Part shown: in pieces, positions 1-14,182 of the stretch
How the letters are laid out: the number at the start of each line of letters is the position of its first letter
How positions within the stretch are numbered: position 1 is the first letter of the stretch
The notes under the pieces: model-generated
What the model was told of the DNA's origin: nothing
The model's input: the letters and a program-made list of their open reading frames with translations, nothing else
Databases searched by the model: none
Source of the DNA: Cacajao melanocephalus
Taxonomy: Eukaryota > Chordata > Mammalia > Primates > Pitheciidae
Length of the DNA: 64,000 nucleotides
Assembly: GCA_963573385.1 (NCBI GenBank)
Contig: CAUYLG010063115.1
Coordinates: forward strand, 1 to 64,000
Direction of reading: 5' to 3'
Translations under genes and position numbers: made by a program

Positions 1-443
1 CAACCCAAATGGTGAATGATAGACTGGATAAAGAAATTGTGGCACATATACAACATTGAATACTATGCAGCCATAAAAAAAAGCATGAGTTTATGTCCTT
101 TGCCGGGACATGGATGAACCTGGAAACCATCATTCTCAGCAGACTGACACAAGAACAGAAAACCAAACACCGCATGTTCTCACTCATAGGTGGGTGTTGA
201 ACAATGAGAACACATGGACACAGGGAGGGGAACATCACACATTGGCACCTCTTGAGGGGTGGAGGAGCAAGGGGAGGGATAGCAGGGGGTGGGGAGATTG
301 GGGAGGGATAACATTGGGTGAAATACCTAATGTAGGTGACGGTGGGGATGGAGGCAGCAAACCACCATGGCATGTGTATACCTATGTAACAATCCTGCAA
401 GTTCTACACATGTACCCCAGAATTTAAAGTATAATTAAAAAAA
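1..443 (+). mobile_element. L1 3' end (L1PA-type), 5' part outside window
   Basis: This is the last part of L1 ORF2 plus the 3' UTR and a short A-rich tail. Translation of the first ~100 bases gives an ORF2 C-terminal stretch (WIKKLWHIYNIEYYAAIKK), already broken by a stop. The G-rich 3' UTR block and the typical run-in to the tail (catgtaccccagaattta) follow. The element stops at a short poly(A) around 434-443, and the sequence changes at once into an older L1 ORF2 fragment, so this younger L1 probably inserted into the older one. No functional protein remains. Confidence 0.88.
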
Positions 444-1200
444 GAATTCCAATTGTACTCAAACTATTCTAAAAAACAAAGGAGGAAGGAATACTTCTAT
501 GCTTATTATATGAGGCCAGTATTAGCTTTGGTATTAGCCTGATACCAAAGCCAGACAAAGACACATCAGAAAGAAACAGCTATAGTCCAATATCTGATGA
601 ATATTTATGCAAAAATCCTCAAAAATATGGCAAAAAGAATTCAACAATACATTAAAAAATCATTCATTATGACCAAGTGGAATATATCTCTGGGATGGAA
701 AAATGGTCTCACTTATACAAATCAATCAATGTTTTTGGTGCATCACATGAACAGAATGAAGACAGAAGTCATGATTATTTATTTAGATGCTGAAAAAGAA
801 CTAAACACCTCTTCACAATAACAACCCTCAAAAAAAAGGGAAATAGAAGGTACATACCTCAGCATAATAAAAACTGTATATTACAGACCCACAGCTAGTA
901 TTATACTGAATGGGAAAGGTGGAAATGGTTAATATGTACAAAAACATAGAAAGAATAAATAAAGCATACTGTTTGAGCACAACAGGACAAATATTGTCAA
1001 TAATAACTTAATTGTATTGTAAAAAATAACTAAAAGTGTGTAATTGGATTGTTTGTAACAAAGGATAAACACTTGAGGGCATGGATACCCCATTCTCCAT
1101 GATGTGATTATTTTACATTGCATGCCTGCATCATAACATCTCATGTATCCCACAAATATGTTCACTTACTATGTATTTATAAAAATTAAAAAATAAAAGT
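444..1200 (+). mobile_element. Older L1 (L1MA/L1PB-like) with internal deletion
   Basis: Bases 444-925 are a decayed plus-strand copy of the ORF2 reverse-transcriptase region. Recognisable pieces include a SYSPIS-like motif near 580 and a degraded stretch ending in a tatactgaatgggaaa block near 900. At about 926 the sequence jumps to an L1 3' UTR of the type containing a 'ggattgtttgtaac' block and ends in an AT-rich tail near 1200. About 2 kb of expected ORF2 sequence between the two parts is absent. Frameshifts and stops make it non-coding. Confidence 0.75.
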
Positions 1201-3057
1201 ATTTACGGTATGATTCCATCTGTGTGTGTGTCTTTAAATACTAGAAAAAAATCTACTAACATTTCGTGAACTGTGTTTATCAGCGAGATTTCGTGATTCT
1301 GTCCTTCTGCTTTTTTGTATTCAACAATTTCTGAAAGGAGCAGGCAGAACATTATAATAAAAAATAGCTAAATATTTATCTATTGAATGTGAACTTTGGG
1401 TTCTTTCATGGTAAGCAGTTAGGTCAGGGACTATCAACCTTACACTTCACTGATTTCTTAGCTCTCTGTGTTCCTGAGATAAAGGCAAATGAAATAGCAC
1501 TTAGTCTACATTATTACTGAAACCTTAATTAAATATCCACATGCATAAAATTTTCTTTTACTCATTGGCTCCTGCCCCAAAGCACTGGATTTAGGAATTT
1601 GGGTCTCTCAAACTCTCCCTTTATCCTTTGTTTAAAATTACATTTTAAAAACTCATTCTTCCATCTGGTGTGTGTGTTGCTGACTAATATATTAGCTCTT
1701 CCTGCCCCTTCTACTGGAACACTCTTGGGTTAAGTATTTTCATTCATGAATAACTGTTTAATTATTGTAATTTTGTTATTTGCAGAGTCCTGGCAGTGTA
1801 CCCAGAGCTGTATAAGCAAGGACATGTTTGCTGACTAAAGACTTACTATTTCACAAAATACAACTCACTGTGTACAAAAGACCAAGCTTTGAGCACTGAA
1901 GAATTTCACCATGGTACTTCAAGTATTTTATGTGCTGCCAAGAGGCATTGCAATGGGAGTGGGGTCACTATGATCAATATTGCTTCTAGGACTAATTTTT
2001 ATTCTTGGAGCTCTACAGTGACTTTATGATCTCTTGGAGAAATTAAATTGAAATTCAAATCTGAAAATGACTTTTAAATATGGAAAATTGATGCAGCAGT
2101 AGTTTTATAATATTATTTCTCAGCTTCATGGGAATTCTTTATCTATAAGGACCTACTTTCCGAACTTCAAAAATTAAGAAACTGTATCTTCTTTATTTTT
2201 AGATAGCCAGTACATGCCAACTCAATGGTAGGAATTTGATAAATGCATATTGATTGGTATGAAGATTGATAGTTAAAGGATTCCAATTCTGTAGTGTAGA
2301 TTAACATTCTTATTAGTAGACATTTTATAGATTTTTTCATATCCTTGATTAAGCTATACTATTACCTATTTTATGTGTATGAATGCAATGTTTATTGTTT
2401 AAGTCTAATGAAAACATAATTTTGAGACTGAGGCTTATTTTATTTACTTGTTAATACTAGGTGTCCTGATACCTCCCCAAAGTCTTATTTCCTGCTACTT
2501 AGAGAAGGTTTCTGTGATCTGACTCCTGTCAATTCTTCTAGGTAGCCCTGTTACCCACCTAACTCTGCCAGTCTTGCTTTGCTTCAGACATATCCTGATT
2601 ACCTTCTTAACATCAACCTTAACTATTCAGTGAGATGAAGAGTATTAAGACAAGAAATAAATTTGAGTTTTGGCATTAATGGCTAATAGCAGGCTATTAC
2701 ATTGTTCCTCTTTTGTAATTCATAGTATGTTTGACTGATCTGGGACTTTTAGTCTGCATGTCTGGACTGGTAGGGGATATGTTTGTCTAGTGTCCCTGAA
2801 ATGGCATCATGTGGGTAACTTGCAATAACACTCTGCTGCTCTGACACCATTTGTCACCTGGTTTTATTTTACAGACAAAACTACTATTTTCAGGCTTGTC
2901 ACTGCTTGTGGCTCAGCCTCTGTTTGACTCACATATTTTGTGAAGCCTTTGTTCAAAATGAGTCTCTCCTGATTGCAGCACAGCAGTAGGCTTTTTGGTT
3001 GGTTCTAGTGGCCCATGATTCTTTCGGCCTTAGAATGCTTCTTTTTTTTCTTCAAAA
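1201..3057. other. Non-repetitive AT-rich DNA, no feature recognised
   Basis: I see no gene, young repeat or structured RNA here. The block near 2460-2640 (pyrimidine-rich, with 'ctgtgatctgactcctg') loosely resembles an ancient L2-type 3' region, but the match is too weak to call. Confidence 0.5.
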
Positions 3058-3084
3058 AACAACAACAACAACAACAACAACAAC
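3058..3084 (+). repeat. (AAC)n microsatellite
   Basis: About nine uninterrupted AAC/CAA units directly follow a short poly(T)/poly(A) stretch. It is a simple tandem repeat and potentially length-polymorphic. Confidence 0.95.
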
Positions 3085-3623
3085 ATGCAATACTACACCC
3101 CCTCTGCTATACATTATCTACATTCACTTTCCTCATTAAGCTAACAGAATATATAAACAAGTTAGCAACTTAAAATAAAATAGACTTGGTTACTCTGAAA
3201 CTTCATTTTATAAAAGAGGGATGTTTCTCTGACATTTCTTCAATAGGTAGCAAAGGCATGTATAACCCAATTTTTCAATTAAGATGCAAAAAGAATCTGT
3301 CCCTTTATAAAGTATGTTTTTGGTCTTGAAAGTTTATAGACACTCTTGGCAAAGTTATAAAAATTTTTAGAAGAAGGTTAGTTTCGAAAGTTTTTTTATC
3401 TACTACCTAATTATTTAAAAAGCAACTTGTTTCCTGAAATTTTCACACAAATTAATACATGCTCTCTGTGAGGGCGATTATAGTGAAAGATATATCTGAT
3501 TGGTAATTTCCTAATTGGAACCTTTTCTGGTGCTTCAAAGGCATAATTATGTGCAGTCCAAGACAGAAAATGTACTTTTATATGTTGCATATTATTGTAT
3601 TGTGTAATTAAATAATTATGGTA

Positions 3624-5261
<1,638 letters not shown>

Positions 5262-5451
5262 TCATAGAATATTATAGCTGGAAGGGACCTTAGAAATCTT
5301 ATGAAAATGCCCCTTTTCAAAACTAAAGAAACAAAAGCCAGGGAGAAAAATTTACTTGCCTGTGGTCCATGTGCTTGTTTAGGGGCAGATCAAAGACTAG
5401 ATGTCAGATCTACTAATTCCAAGTTCAGAGCTCTTTCCACATCACCACATC
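5262..5451 (-). mobile_element. MIR3 SINE (ancient)
   Basis: Read on the minus strand, the element ends in the MIR3 signature: the plus strand shows a 'tcatagaat' block, then 'agctggaagggacctta'. It continues through the CORE-SINE region, where the plus strand reads 'acttgcctgtggtcca', a decayed form of the reverse-complement MIR core. It ends at 'cagagctctttccacatcacca', the complement of the MIR3 head. This is a mammal-wide retroposon over 100 My old. Confidence 0.8.
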
Positions 5452-6497
5452 GGAGAAGGAAGACCTTTTGGCTAATAATCAAATTGCCCTGTGGAAGGGC
5501 ATTAACTCTACAAGCCTGTTCAGTGTAACAATTTTCAAACTATTTTTTGCAGTAATTTCTACTATCTTATGCTAGAAAACATTCTATAGCAATGACTCAA
5601 CATTTTTAAAATGCAGTTTCCATTTAGTGAACATCAAATCTCATGCTCTTTTAATGTTATGTGAAATTTAGAATTAAATTAAATATCACCTCTAAAACAG
5701 AAGCAAAGTAATTTTAATTTTAGTGCATATTTTTTTAAACACGTGTCAGCTTCTTCACGATAATGGTATGCATTTTAAAGGCTTTTAGGCTTTGCGTGAA
5801 AAGTCTTCTGTTCTAAAATATGTACTTAAGGAAGGCTTAATTTTATGTATGAAGAAACTGGGCATATTATATGACTTTTGTGTGTTCTCAAAACTTATGT
5901 CCTTGTAATAGAGCGAGTGATTTTTAGTTTCACAATCTCATTTCTTTGAAAATGAACCCTTTCTTATTTTCAGACATAGTGTTATATGGTTGGTATTATG
6001 TTTTCTTTTTTCCTTTGCAAACACTAACTCTTATCTCTAATATTTCCTGACAACTCCCTGGTTAGTTTGTAAAATGACGTAATGACTTCTCCAATGAACA
6101 CAAGTAGACATACTTATTTACGTAGAAGTCCTTTGCCATTTGGCATGAATGGAAATTACTACCTGTTACTAGCAAAGGTAATTTCAGCCATAAGTCACCT
6201 AAGTAACTGAATAATTAAAGGGATGTCATTTTAACTTTAATTTCTACCTTAGGATTTTCCTGTGATGTTTTTAGACCATGTATGTCTCATTTATAAAGTA
6301 TTTTGTTTCCAATACAGTCATTGATGTCCAACACGGGAACACCGCAGATCCTGTTTCCACAGAAACTATTGATTATAAACATATATTAATGTTTAAATTT
6401 TCAAATCCCAAAATAGTAAATTTTGGAAAATAAATTTCATTAAATTGTTGCCTGAAGTATTACAGAGAGAGCAAGGAAGTGAAATGCTAGGAATATG
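5452..6497. other. Non-repetitive DNA, no feature recognised
   Basis: AT-rich sequence with no gene or repeat that I can support. Confidence 0.5.
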
Positions 6498-7028
6498 TGA
6501 CAGTTACTGTATCATGGTTATGCACTGCTGTGTGTTCTCTCTCAAAATTTGGTGGCGTCAAACAACAGATCTTTTAATATATCTTAGATTTTTGTGTGTC
6601 AAAAATTCAGGCATGGCATGTCTGACTAAATAATATTTCTTTCCATGATGTGGCTTAGGTCATTCTGCGATATTCAGCTGCTGGCTCATTTGGTCTGGGA
6701 GGTCCAAGATTTCTTTGATCACAGGCTGGGAACATTGGTAGGGAGAGCTGGCCTTAGGTGGGCTCTTCTCTCTCTCAATGTATAGCAAAGTCTCTCTACA
6801 TTTTCTCCACATTGTAGTCAGGGTTGGCTCAGGGTTCCAAGAGATAAAAATAAAAACTGTTAGTATCTTAAAACCTGGGCATGGAAACTGACAGTGAGTC
6901 GGTTCTGCCATTATCTTATTTGTCAGAGCCACCACACAGCCCACAAGATTCGAGAGGAAAGGGTATAGACTCCTACTTCACAATGGGAATAGTGTCAAAA
7001 GATTTTTGAATATCATTAATCTGCTAGA
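6498..7028 (-). mobile_element. MLT1-like MaLR LTR (ancient)
   Basis: In minus orientation this resembles an old MaLR LTR. The plus strand keeps the decayed order of landmarks expected for the reverse complement: 'aaaatttggtggcgtcaaacaac' near 6543, 'aaaattcaggcatggc' near 6601, a block near 6660-6710 containing 'tattcagctgctggctcattt', and 'atagactcctacttcacaatggga' near 6964. It ends at 'aatctgctaga' near 7020. Divergence is high, so the subfamily is uncertain and the edges are approximate. Confidence 0.55.
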
Positions 7029-7222
7029 ATTACTACCGATTTTTATAATAATAAAATCATCACAAACTAGACTACTTCCATGCCACGCTTCTGTTCGTTG
7101 AAATGTGCACTGTTGCACCTAACTGTGAATAGAAATGGCTAAGAATGTAAATATTATGGCCATGTGCTCTCAACTTTAAAGATCTCGCTTTTGCTTTAAT
7201 TCATAATGAAGTTCTATTATTA

Positions 7223-7515
<293 letters not shown>

Positions 7516-7531
7516 TGAAGTTCTATTATTA

Positions 7532-8609
7532 TAATCTTAAAATATGCATATGAGATGGTGACATTTTAATTACCGGTGTCCTTTTCTGTGGTATCTTGGA
7601 ATGCACTCAGAAAAAAAAAAATTTAATGAAAGCTATTGCAAAATTCTGCTGTATTCCTTTTGTCTTCAATTACAAATATTTAATAGCACTTAAGCATTGA
7701 TATTGTCGATTTTATTTCTTTTTCTTTATGAGATCATTTTGATTTATCCTAAGAATAACAGATATTTCCTTATTTGGTGTATTTATAAATTGAAAACTGT
7801 AAATTTCTTTGAAAATACTAGATTGAAAGCAAACTTAATTAGAGCAGTCATGATAGATGCTATGGCTATTTTAAATACTTTAAATATTTATTTGCATTTT
7901 TCTGTCATTTATTTCAATATATGGTCAGTTGTGGAGCTAATATACAATGAGACAGAAAAGAAAAATTTAGATACTAGTAACTACTTTTGATTTAGAGTCT
8001 GAGTGAATGTTTTACAGCAAAGCTAGGTATGCAATTCAGCCTAATATTGCCTTTAGCAAATGAAATTCAGTTTAATAGCATGGTTTAATTTTGACCTTTA
8101 AACACTGCCTCATTCATGAACTTTTCTTTTCTTTTCGTTTTTTGGTGCTGTAGTTTTATGCTGTTGTTGCATTAGGTACACTGGTATTATTAAAATAATT
8201 TTTGTATTTAACAGAGTGATGGTATTTATGTGCATGTGTGGGTAGAATTGAGGCCAAGGTACTCAAAAGGTGCTCATAACAATGTGAAAACAGCTTTCTC
8301 TATTCTGTTGCATTTTATATTCAGTGTCCACATGAATATGAATATTTAATCCTTTACAATCTGAGGATATAAGGTGGTTGAAAAGAAGGTATTAATAAAT
8401 TGTCTTTTATCGAGATGTTATACATATTTCATTTTATCCTTAATCAAGTCCACCAAATTCCATTTTTAATCTCTTCACATGTAAATGAGGAATTCAGTTA
8501 CATTAACAGTTAAATTTTTGAAATCTCAGTTCTCAGATCCCAAAATTGCTACCCAATTGACTAGAATCAGACAAATTTAACAACTGAATCTCAGAGAAAA
8601 ACTTTTGAG
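7532..8609. other. Non-repetitive AT-rich DNA
   Basis: No gene or repeat recognised. A 97-codon open frame on the plus strand (7697-7990) has an AT-driven, hydrophobic composition with no recognisable domain, and I treat it as chance. Confidence 0.5.
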
Positions 8610-8840
8610 AGGGGCAGCATGATATTGTAGAAAGAACAAGATTTTTGATTCAGAACAAGATTTTTGTAGCATAAGACCAGAAGCTCAAATTCTGGTCCTA
8701 TGCTACACAGAGTTTGACCTTTGGGAAGCCGTTTGTCTTGTGCTATATCTTAGTTTCTATCATTTGCAGAAGAAGTATAAAACTAATACCTACCTCAATA
8801 ACATTTCTGTAAGATCAAATACAATATGAATGCAATTTGT
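8610..8840 (+). mobile_element. MIR SINE with internal palindrome
   Basis: A plus-strand MIR. It has a head 'ggggcagcatgatattgtag', a core region 'gtttgacctttgggaagcc' aligned to the conserved gtgtgacc-ttgggcaag block, and a tail 'aatacctacctcaataaca'. Between head and core it carries a short direct duplication and a 16-bp inverted repeat that are not part of the MIR consensus (see findings). Confidence 0.8.
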
Positions 8841-9665
8841 AAATTGTTACTGTCAACTCCCATGCTCTGCTGGCAGATTCTGCATGTTCAAAGATCAAAA
8901 TAACTGGGACCATTGCCTTTTCACTAACACAACCTATTAATTTACTGTAAAAATCTTTTGCCTCAAAAAGAAAATCTATCAAAGCATTTTGGTGAGTAAC
9001 TCTGAATTTCAAAATGCTATGTATCCCTTGAAACATGAGGAAGCTAAACAGAGTTCACTAATGAGGTAACTAGTCAACAGTAACTTTTTCAAAAATGCTC
9101 TTGAGATGGATTTTTATTGAACTACTTCCTTCTAAGGCATTGTTGGATAAGAACCTTATGAAGATCAGAAGAAAAATGAAATATCAGAAAAAATTTATAC
9201 TTGTATGTCCTACCTACCTCTTGACCAGAACAAAAGAATTATTTTTGTAACATAGCTTAATGAGCCATCCATGCCGGCTGGACATTGTAAGGCTGAAGAG
9301 ATGATGAAATAGCGGAGCTCCTTGCATCCCCAGCAAAATATGATTCTCCACAAGTAAATTAGGAGCAAGGGACATTAGTAATGTTGGGAAAATCTATTAC
9401 ACTAAAAGAACAGTATAAAAGATGTATAGGCAAGTATAAAATGGTAGATGAGTTAAAATTTCTTATTACAGTGACCAATTAGATTCCAAAAATAAGGCAC
9501 AATCAAAAGAAGTAGAAAATTCCTCCAGCAACATATTTACCAACGTATCTTAAATGAAAACAAAGGTAATAATGTCTGATGACTTCAAATTAGCATCTCA
9601 AAGCTTGACCCATAGTTTGTTCTCTCTCTTATTTTGAAAGTGCTATATGAAGAAAGGATGCTTTT
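8841..9665. other. Non-repetitive DNA, no feature recognised
   Basis: No supportable gene or repeat. It ends where the tail of the large L1 begins. Confidence 0.5.
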
Positions 9666-12581
9666 ATTCTTTTCTAATTTTTATTTCAATAGCTTTTAGA
9701 GTACAAGTGGGTTTTTTTGTTACATGGATGAATTATATAGTGGTGAATTCTGAGATTTTAGCGCACCCTTCACTTTAGTATATCATACCTAATGTGAGAT
9801 TTTTTTTCTTTTCCCTAGCTCCCCTCCCACTCTCCTCTTTCTGGGTCTCCATAATCAATAATATCACTGTGTATGCCTTTACATACTCATAGGTTAGCTC
9901 CCACTTACACATGAGAACATACGGTTTTTGGTTTTTCACTCCCGTGTTACTTCACTTAGAATAATAGCCTCTAGCTCCCTCCAGGTTGCTGTAAAAGACA
10001 TTATTTTATTCCTTTTTATGATTGAATAGTAGTCCATCGTGTATATATACGTTTTCTTTATCCATTCATTAGTTGATGGGCACTTAGGTTGGTTCCTCAT
10101 CTCTGTAATTGTGAATTGTGCTGATATAAACATACGTGTGCAACTGTCTTTTTTATATCATGACTTCGTTTCCTTTGGGTAGATACCCAATAGTGGGATT
10201 GCTGGATTGAATAGCGGATCTGCTTTTAGCTCTTTAAGGAATCCCCAAACTGTTTTCCTTAGAGGTTGTACTAACTTACATTCTCACCAGCAGTTTATAA
10301 GCATTCCCTTTTCCCCACATCCATGCCAACATCTATTGCTTTTGACTTTTTAGTACTGGTCATTCTGGCAGGAGTAAGGTGGTATCTCATTGTGGTTTTA
10401 ATTTGCATCTACCTGATGATTACTGATGTTGGGCGTATTTACATATGTTTGTTGGCCATTTGTATATCTTTTTTTGAAAAATGTTTACTCATGTCTTTTG
10501 CCCACTTTTTGATGGAATGATTTGTTTCTTGTGTTACTGATTTGTTTGCGTTTCTTGTAGATCCTGGATACTAGTCCTTTGTCGGATGCATAATTTGCAA
10601 ATATTTTCTCCCATTCTGTGTGTTGTCTGTTTACTCTGATGATTATTTCTCTTGCTGTGCATAAGCGTTTGGTTTAATTAAGATCCATTTATTTATTTTT
10701 GTTTTTGTTTTATTTGCTATTGGGGTCTTAGTTATGAATCTTTGCTTAGGCCAATATATAGAAGAGTTTTTTCCAACATTATCTTATAGAGTCTTTATAG
10801 TTTTAGGTCTTTAAGTCTTTGATCCATCTTGAGTTGATTTTTATATAAAGTGAGAGATAGGGATTCAATTTTATTCTTCTACATGTAGGTTGCCAGTTTT
10901 CCCAGCACCATTTATTAAATAAGGTGTCCAATTCCCAGTTTATGCTTTTGTATGCTTTGTCAAAGATCAGATGGCTGTCTTTACTTCTAGTTTTCTATTC
11001 TGTTCCATTGGTCCATGTGTCTACTTTTATACCAGTATTATGCTGTTTTGGTAACTATAGCCTTGTAATTTGAAGTTCAATAATGTGATGCCTCCAGATT
11101 TGTTCTTTGGACTTAGGGTTGCTTTGGCTATCTGGGATCATTTTTGGTTCTATATGAATTTGAGGATTGTTTATTTCTAATTCTATAAAAATGATGTTGT
11201 TGGTATTTTGATGGAAATTGCATTGAATCTCTAAATTGCTTTGGACAGTATGGTCATTTTTACAATATTGATTCTTCCTACCGATAAGCATGAGAAGCAT
11301 TTCCGTTTATTTGTGTCATTTATGATGACTTTCAACAGTGTTTTATAGTTTCCTTGTAGAAATCTTTCACTTCTTTGACTATTTCTAAATATTTTATTTT
11401 TATTTTACTTTATTTTTCAGCTTTCATAAAACATGTTGAGTTCTTGATTTGATTCTCAGCTTGGTCATTCTTGGTATATAGCAGTGCAACTAATTTAGAT
11501 ACATTGATTTTGTAACCTGATGCTTTACCAAATTAGTTTCTCAAATCTAGGAGTCTCTTGGAGGAGTCTTTAGAATTTTCCAATTATGCAATCTTATGAT
11601 CTGCAAACAGTGGCAGTTTTACTTCTTCTTTTCCAATTTGGATGTCCTTTATTTCTTTCTCTTGCCTAATTGCTCTGCATAGGACTTCCAGAATTATGTT
11701 AAATAAGAGTAGCGTAAGTGGGCATCCTTGCCTTGTTTCTATTATCAGAAGGACTGCTTTCAATTTTTCCCCACTAAGTATAATGTTTACTGTGAGTTTG
11801 TTATATATGATTTTTATTATTTTGAGGAAAGTCCCTTCTATGCCTATTTTGTTGAGGAATTTTAATTATAAAAGAATGCTGGGTATTAACAAATGCTTTT
11901 TCTGTGTCTATTGAAATGATCATATGGTTTTTATTTTTAACTATGCTTGTATGATGTATGACATTTATTGACTTGTGTATGTTAAACTATCCCTGTATCT
12001 CTCGGATGAAACTCACTTGATCATGATGTATCTATTTAATGTACTGTTGGATCCAGTTAAGTAGTATTTTGTTGAGGATTTCCATATCTGTGTTCATCAG
12101 GGATATTGGTCTGTAATTTTCTTATTTAGTTGTGCCCTTCCCTGTTTTGATATCAGGGTGACTCTGGCTTCATAGAACAAATTCGGGAGGATTTTGTCTT
12201 TCTCAATTTTTTTTAACAGTTTCAGAATAATTAGTACCAGTTATTCTTTGAATGTCTGGTAGAATGCAGCTGTGAATCCATCTATCTTTGGCATCTTTGT
12301 GTTGTTGTTGGCAGTGTTTTAATTACTGATTCAAACTCATTGCTTGCTATTGGTGTATGCAGGGTTTCTATTTCTTCCTGATTTGATGTACAAGGTTGTA
12401 TGTTTCCAGGAATTTATTAGTTTTCTCTAGTTTTTCTAGTTTGTGTGCATAAAGCTGTGCATAGTAGTCTCAAATGATCTTTTGTACTTCTGTGGTGTTG
12501 CTTGTAATGTCTCCCATTTCATTTCTGATTCAGCTTATTTGGATCTTCTATCTTCTTAGCAAATCTAGCTAATGGTTTACC

Positions 12582-12600
12582 TTTTTTTTTTTTTTTTTTT
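12582..12600. repeat. Poly(T) run inside L1 ORF2 remnant
   Basis: A run of about 19-20 T residues within the reverse-transcriptase region. It is probably an expanded homopolymer and a likely site of length variation. Confidence 0.9.
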
Positions 12601-13229
12601 AATTTTTCAAAGAACCAGCTTATTATTTTATTGATCTTTTATATTTTTGTTTGCATTTTAATTAGTTTTGCTCCAAACTTGTTATTTATTTTCTTCTTGC
12701 TTTGGCTTTAGTTTGTTCTTGTTTCTCTCATTCCTTGAGGTTTGACATTAGATTGTCAGTTTGTACTGTTTCAGACATTTTCACGTAGGCATCTAGTGCC
12801 ATTAACGTTTCCTTTAGGAGTGCTTTTGCTTTATCCTAGAGGTTTTGATAACTTTTGACATAATTACTATTCCCTTCAAAGAATTTTTTAATTTCCATCT
12901 TAATTTCCTTGTTAACCCAGATATTATTTAAGAACAGATTATTTAATTTCAGTGTAATTGCATAGTTTTGATGGTTCCTTTTGGAGTTGATTTCTAGTTT
13001 TATTCTGCTGTAGTCTGAGAAGATACTTTATATGATTTTGATTTTTAAAAATTTATTGAGACTTGCTTTGTGGTCTATCATATGATCTGTCTTGGAGAAT
13101 GTTCCATGTGCTGATGAGAAGTAAGTATATTCCGCAGTTCCTGGGTAGAATGTTTTGTAAATATCTATTAAGTCCATTTGTTTTAGTATGTCATTTAAGT
13201 CTATTTTGTTGTTGTTGTTGTTGACTTCT

Positions 13230-13607
13230 TATACAATTTGGGCATGTCTCCAAGCAAATCTCATCTTGAGTTGTAGTTCCCATAATCCCCATATGTAATG
13301 GAAGGGACTCAGTGGGCGGTAACTGAATCATGGGGGTGGTTACCCCATGCTGCTGTTCTCATGATAGTGAGTTAATTCTCACAAGAGCTGATGGTTTTAT
13401 AAGAGGCTTTTCCCCATTTTGCATGACGCTTCTTCCTGCCACCATGTGAAGAAGGACATGTTTGCTTCCCCTTTTACCATGATTTATAAATTTCCTGAGG
13501 CCTCCACAGCCATGCTGAACTGTGTGAGTCAATTGGACCTCTTTCCTTTATAAATTACCCATTATCAGGTATCTGTTTATTAACAGTATGAGAACTTAAT
13601 AATATGT
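13230..13607 (+). mobile_element. THE1 solo LTR (MaLR)
   Basis: A 378-bp LTR starting tatacaatttggg and ending near agaacttaataatatgt. Diagnostic THE1 pieces are present in order: 'aaatctcatcttgag', 'aatcatgggggtggtta', 'gatggttttataag', 'gaagaaggacatgtttgc', 'cctttataaattaccca'. A 5-bp direct repeat, cttct, flanks it at 13225-13229 and 13608-13612, as expected for this class. The L1 ORF2 reading continues across the insertion, so the LTR landed in pre-existing L1 sequence and lost its internal region by LTR-LTR recombination. Confidence 0.93.
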
Positions 13608-14182
13608 CTTCTGTCTCAATGATCTGTCTAGTGCTTTCAGTGGTATATTGAAGTCTCCCACTATTTTTGTGTAGCTGCCTATTTCATTTCTTACATCTGG
13701 TAATAAATGCTTTATGAATCTGGGAGCTGCAGTGTTAGGTACATATAAATTTAAAATTGTAATATCTTCTTGCTGGATTGATCATTTTGTTGTTATATAG
13801 TGACCATATTTGTAATTTTTTTAGTATCAAGGCTTTGAAATCTTGTTTTCTCTTATATAAGAATAGCTACTTCTGTTTGCTTTTGCGTTTTCATTTGCAT
13901 GAAATATCCTTTTCCACCTTTTACCTTGAGTTTATATGAATCCTTCAATATTAGATGAGTGTCTTGAAGACAGCAGATATTTGGTTTGTAATTTTTTATC
14001 CTTTCCACCATTCTGTATCTTTTAAGTGGAGCTTTTACGCCATTCATAGTCAATGTTAACATTGAGATGTGAGGTACTTTTGTCTTCATTATGTTGTTAC
14101 CTAGATAGTTTGCTTTTTAAAATTGTGTTATTGTTTTATAGGCCTGTGAATTTTAAGTTTTTGGAGGTTTTTTTGGTGCATA

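Larger units (their letters stand above)
9936..14089 (-). pseudogene. Decayed L1 ORF2 (endonuclease/reverse transcriptase)
   Basis: This is the remnant of the LINE-1 endonuclease-reverse transcriptase. The N-terminus is visible at 13853-14089: residues around ISMLTLTMNG followed by CCLQDTHL match the start of the endonuclease domain, with the conserved Q-(D/E)-T-H block. The C-terminus is visible at 9936-10133, where YTMDYYSIIKRNKIMSF is recognisable. Between them lie the RT fingers/palm regions in several frames with many stops and frameshifts, plus a 378-bp THE1 LTR at 13230-13607. It cannot encode a working enzyme. Confidence 0.88.

Noticed and set aside
110..427. 105-codon plus-strand frame as a small gene
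   Set aside because: It is an out-of-frame reading of the L1 ORF2 end and G-rich 3' UTR.
7697..7990. 97-codon plus-strand frame, hydrophobic
   Set aside because: AT-rich composition yields I/L/F/N/Y-rich chance frames. There is no domain, no signal of splicing and no repeat origin.
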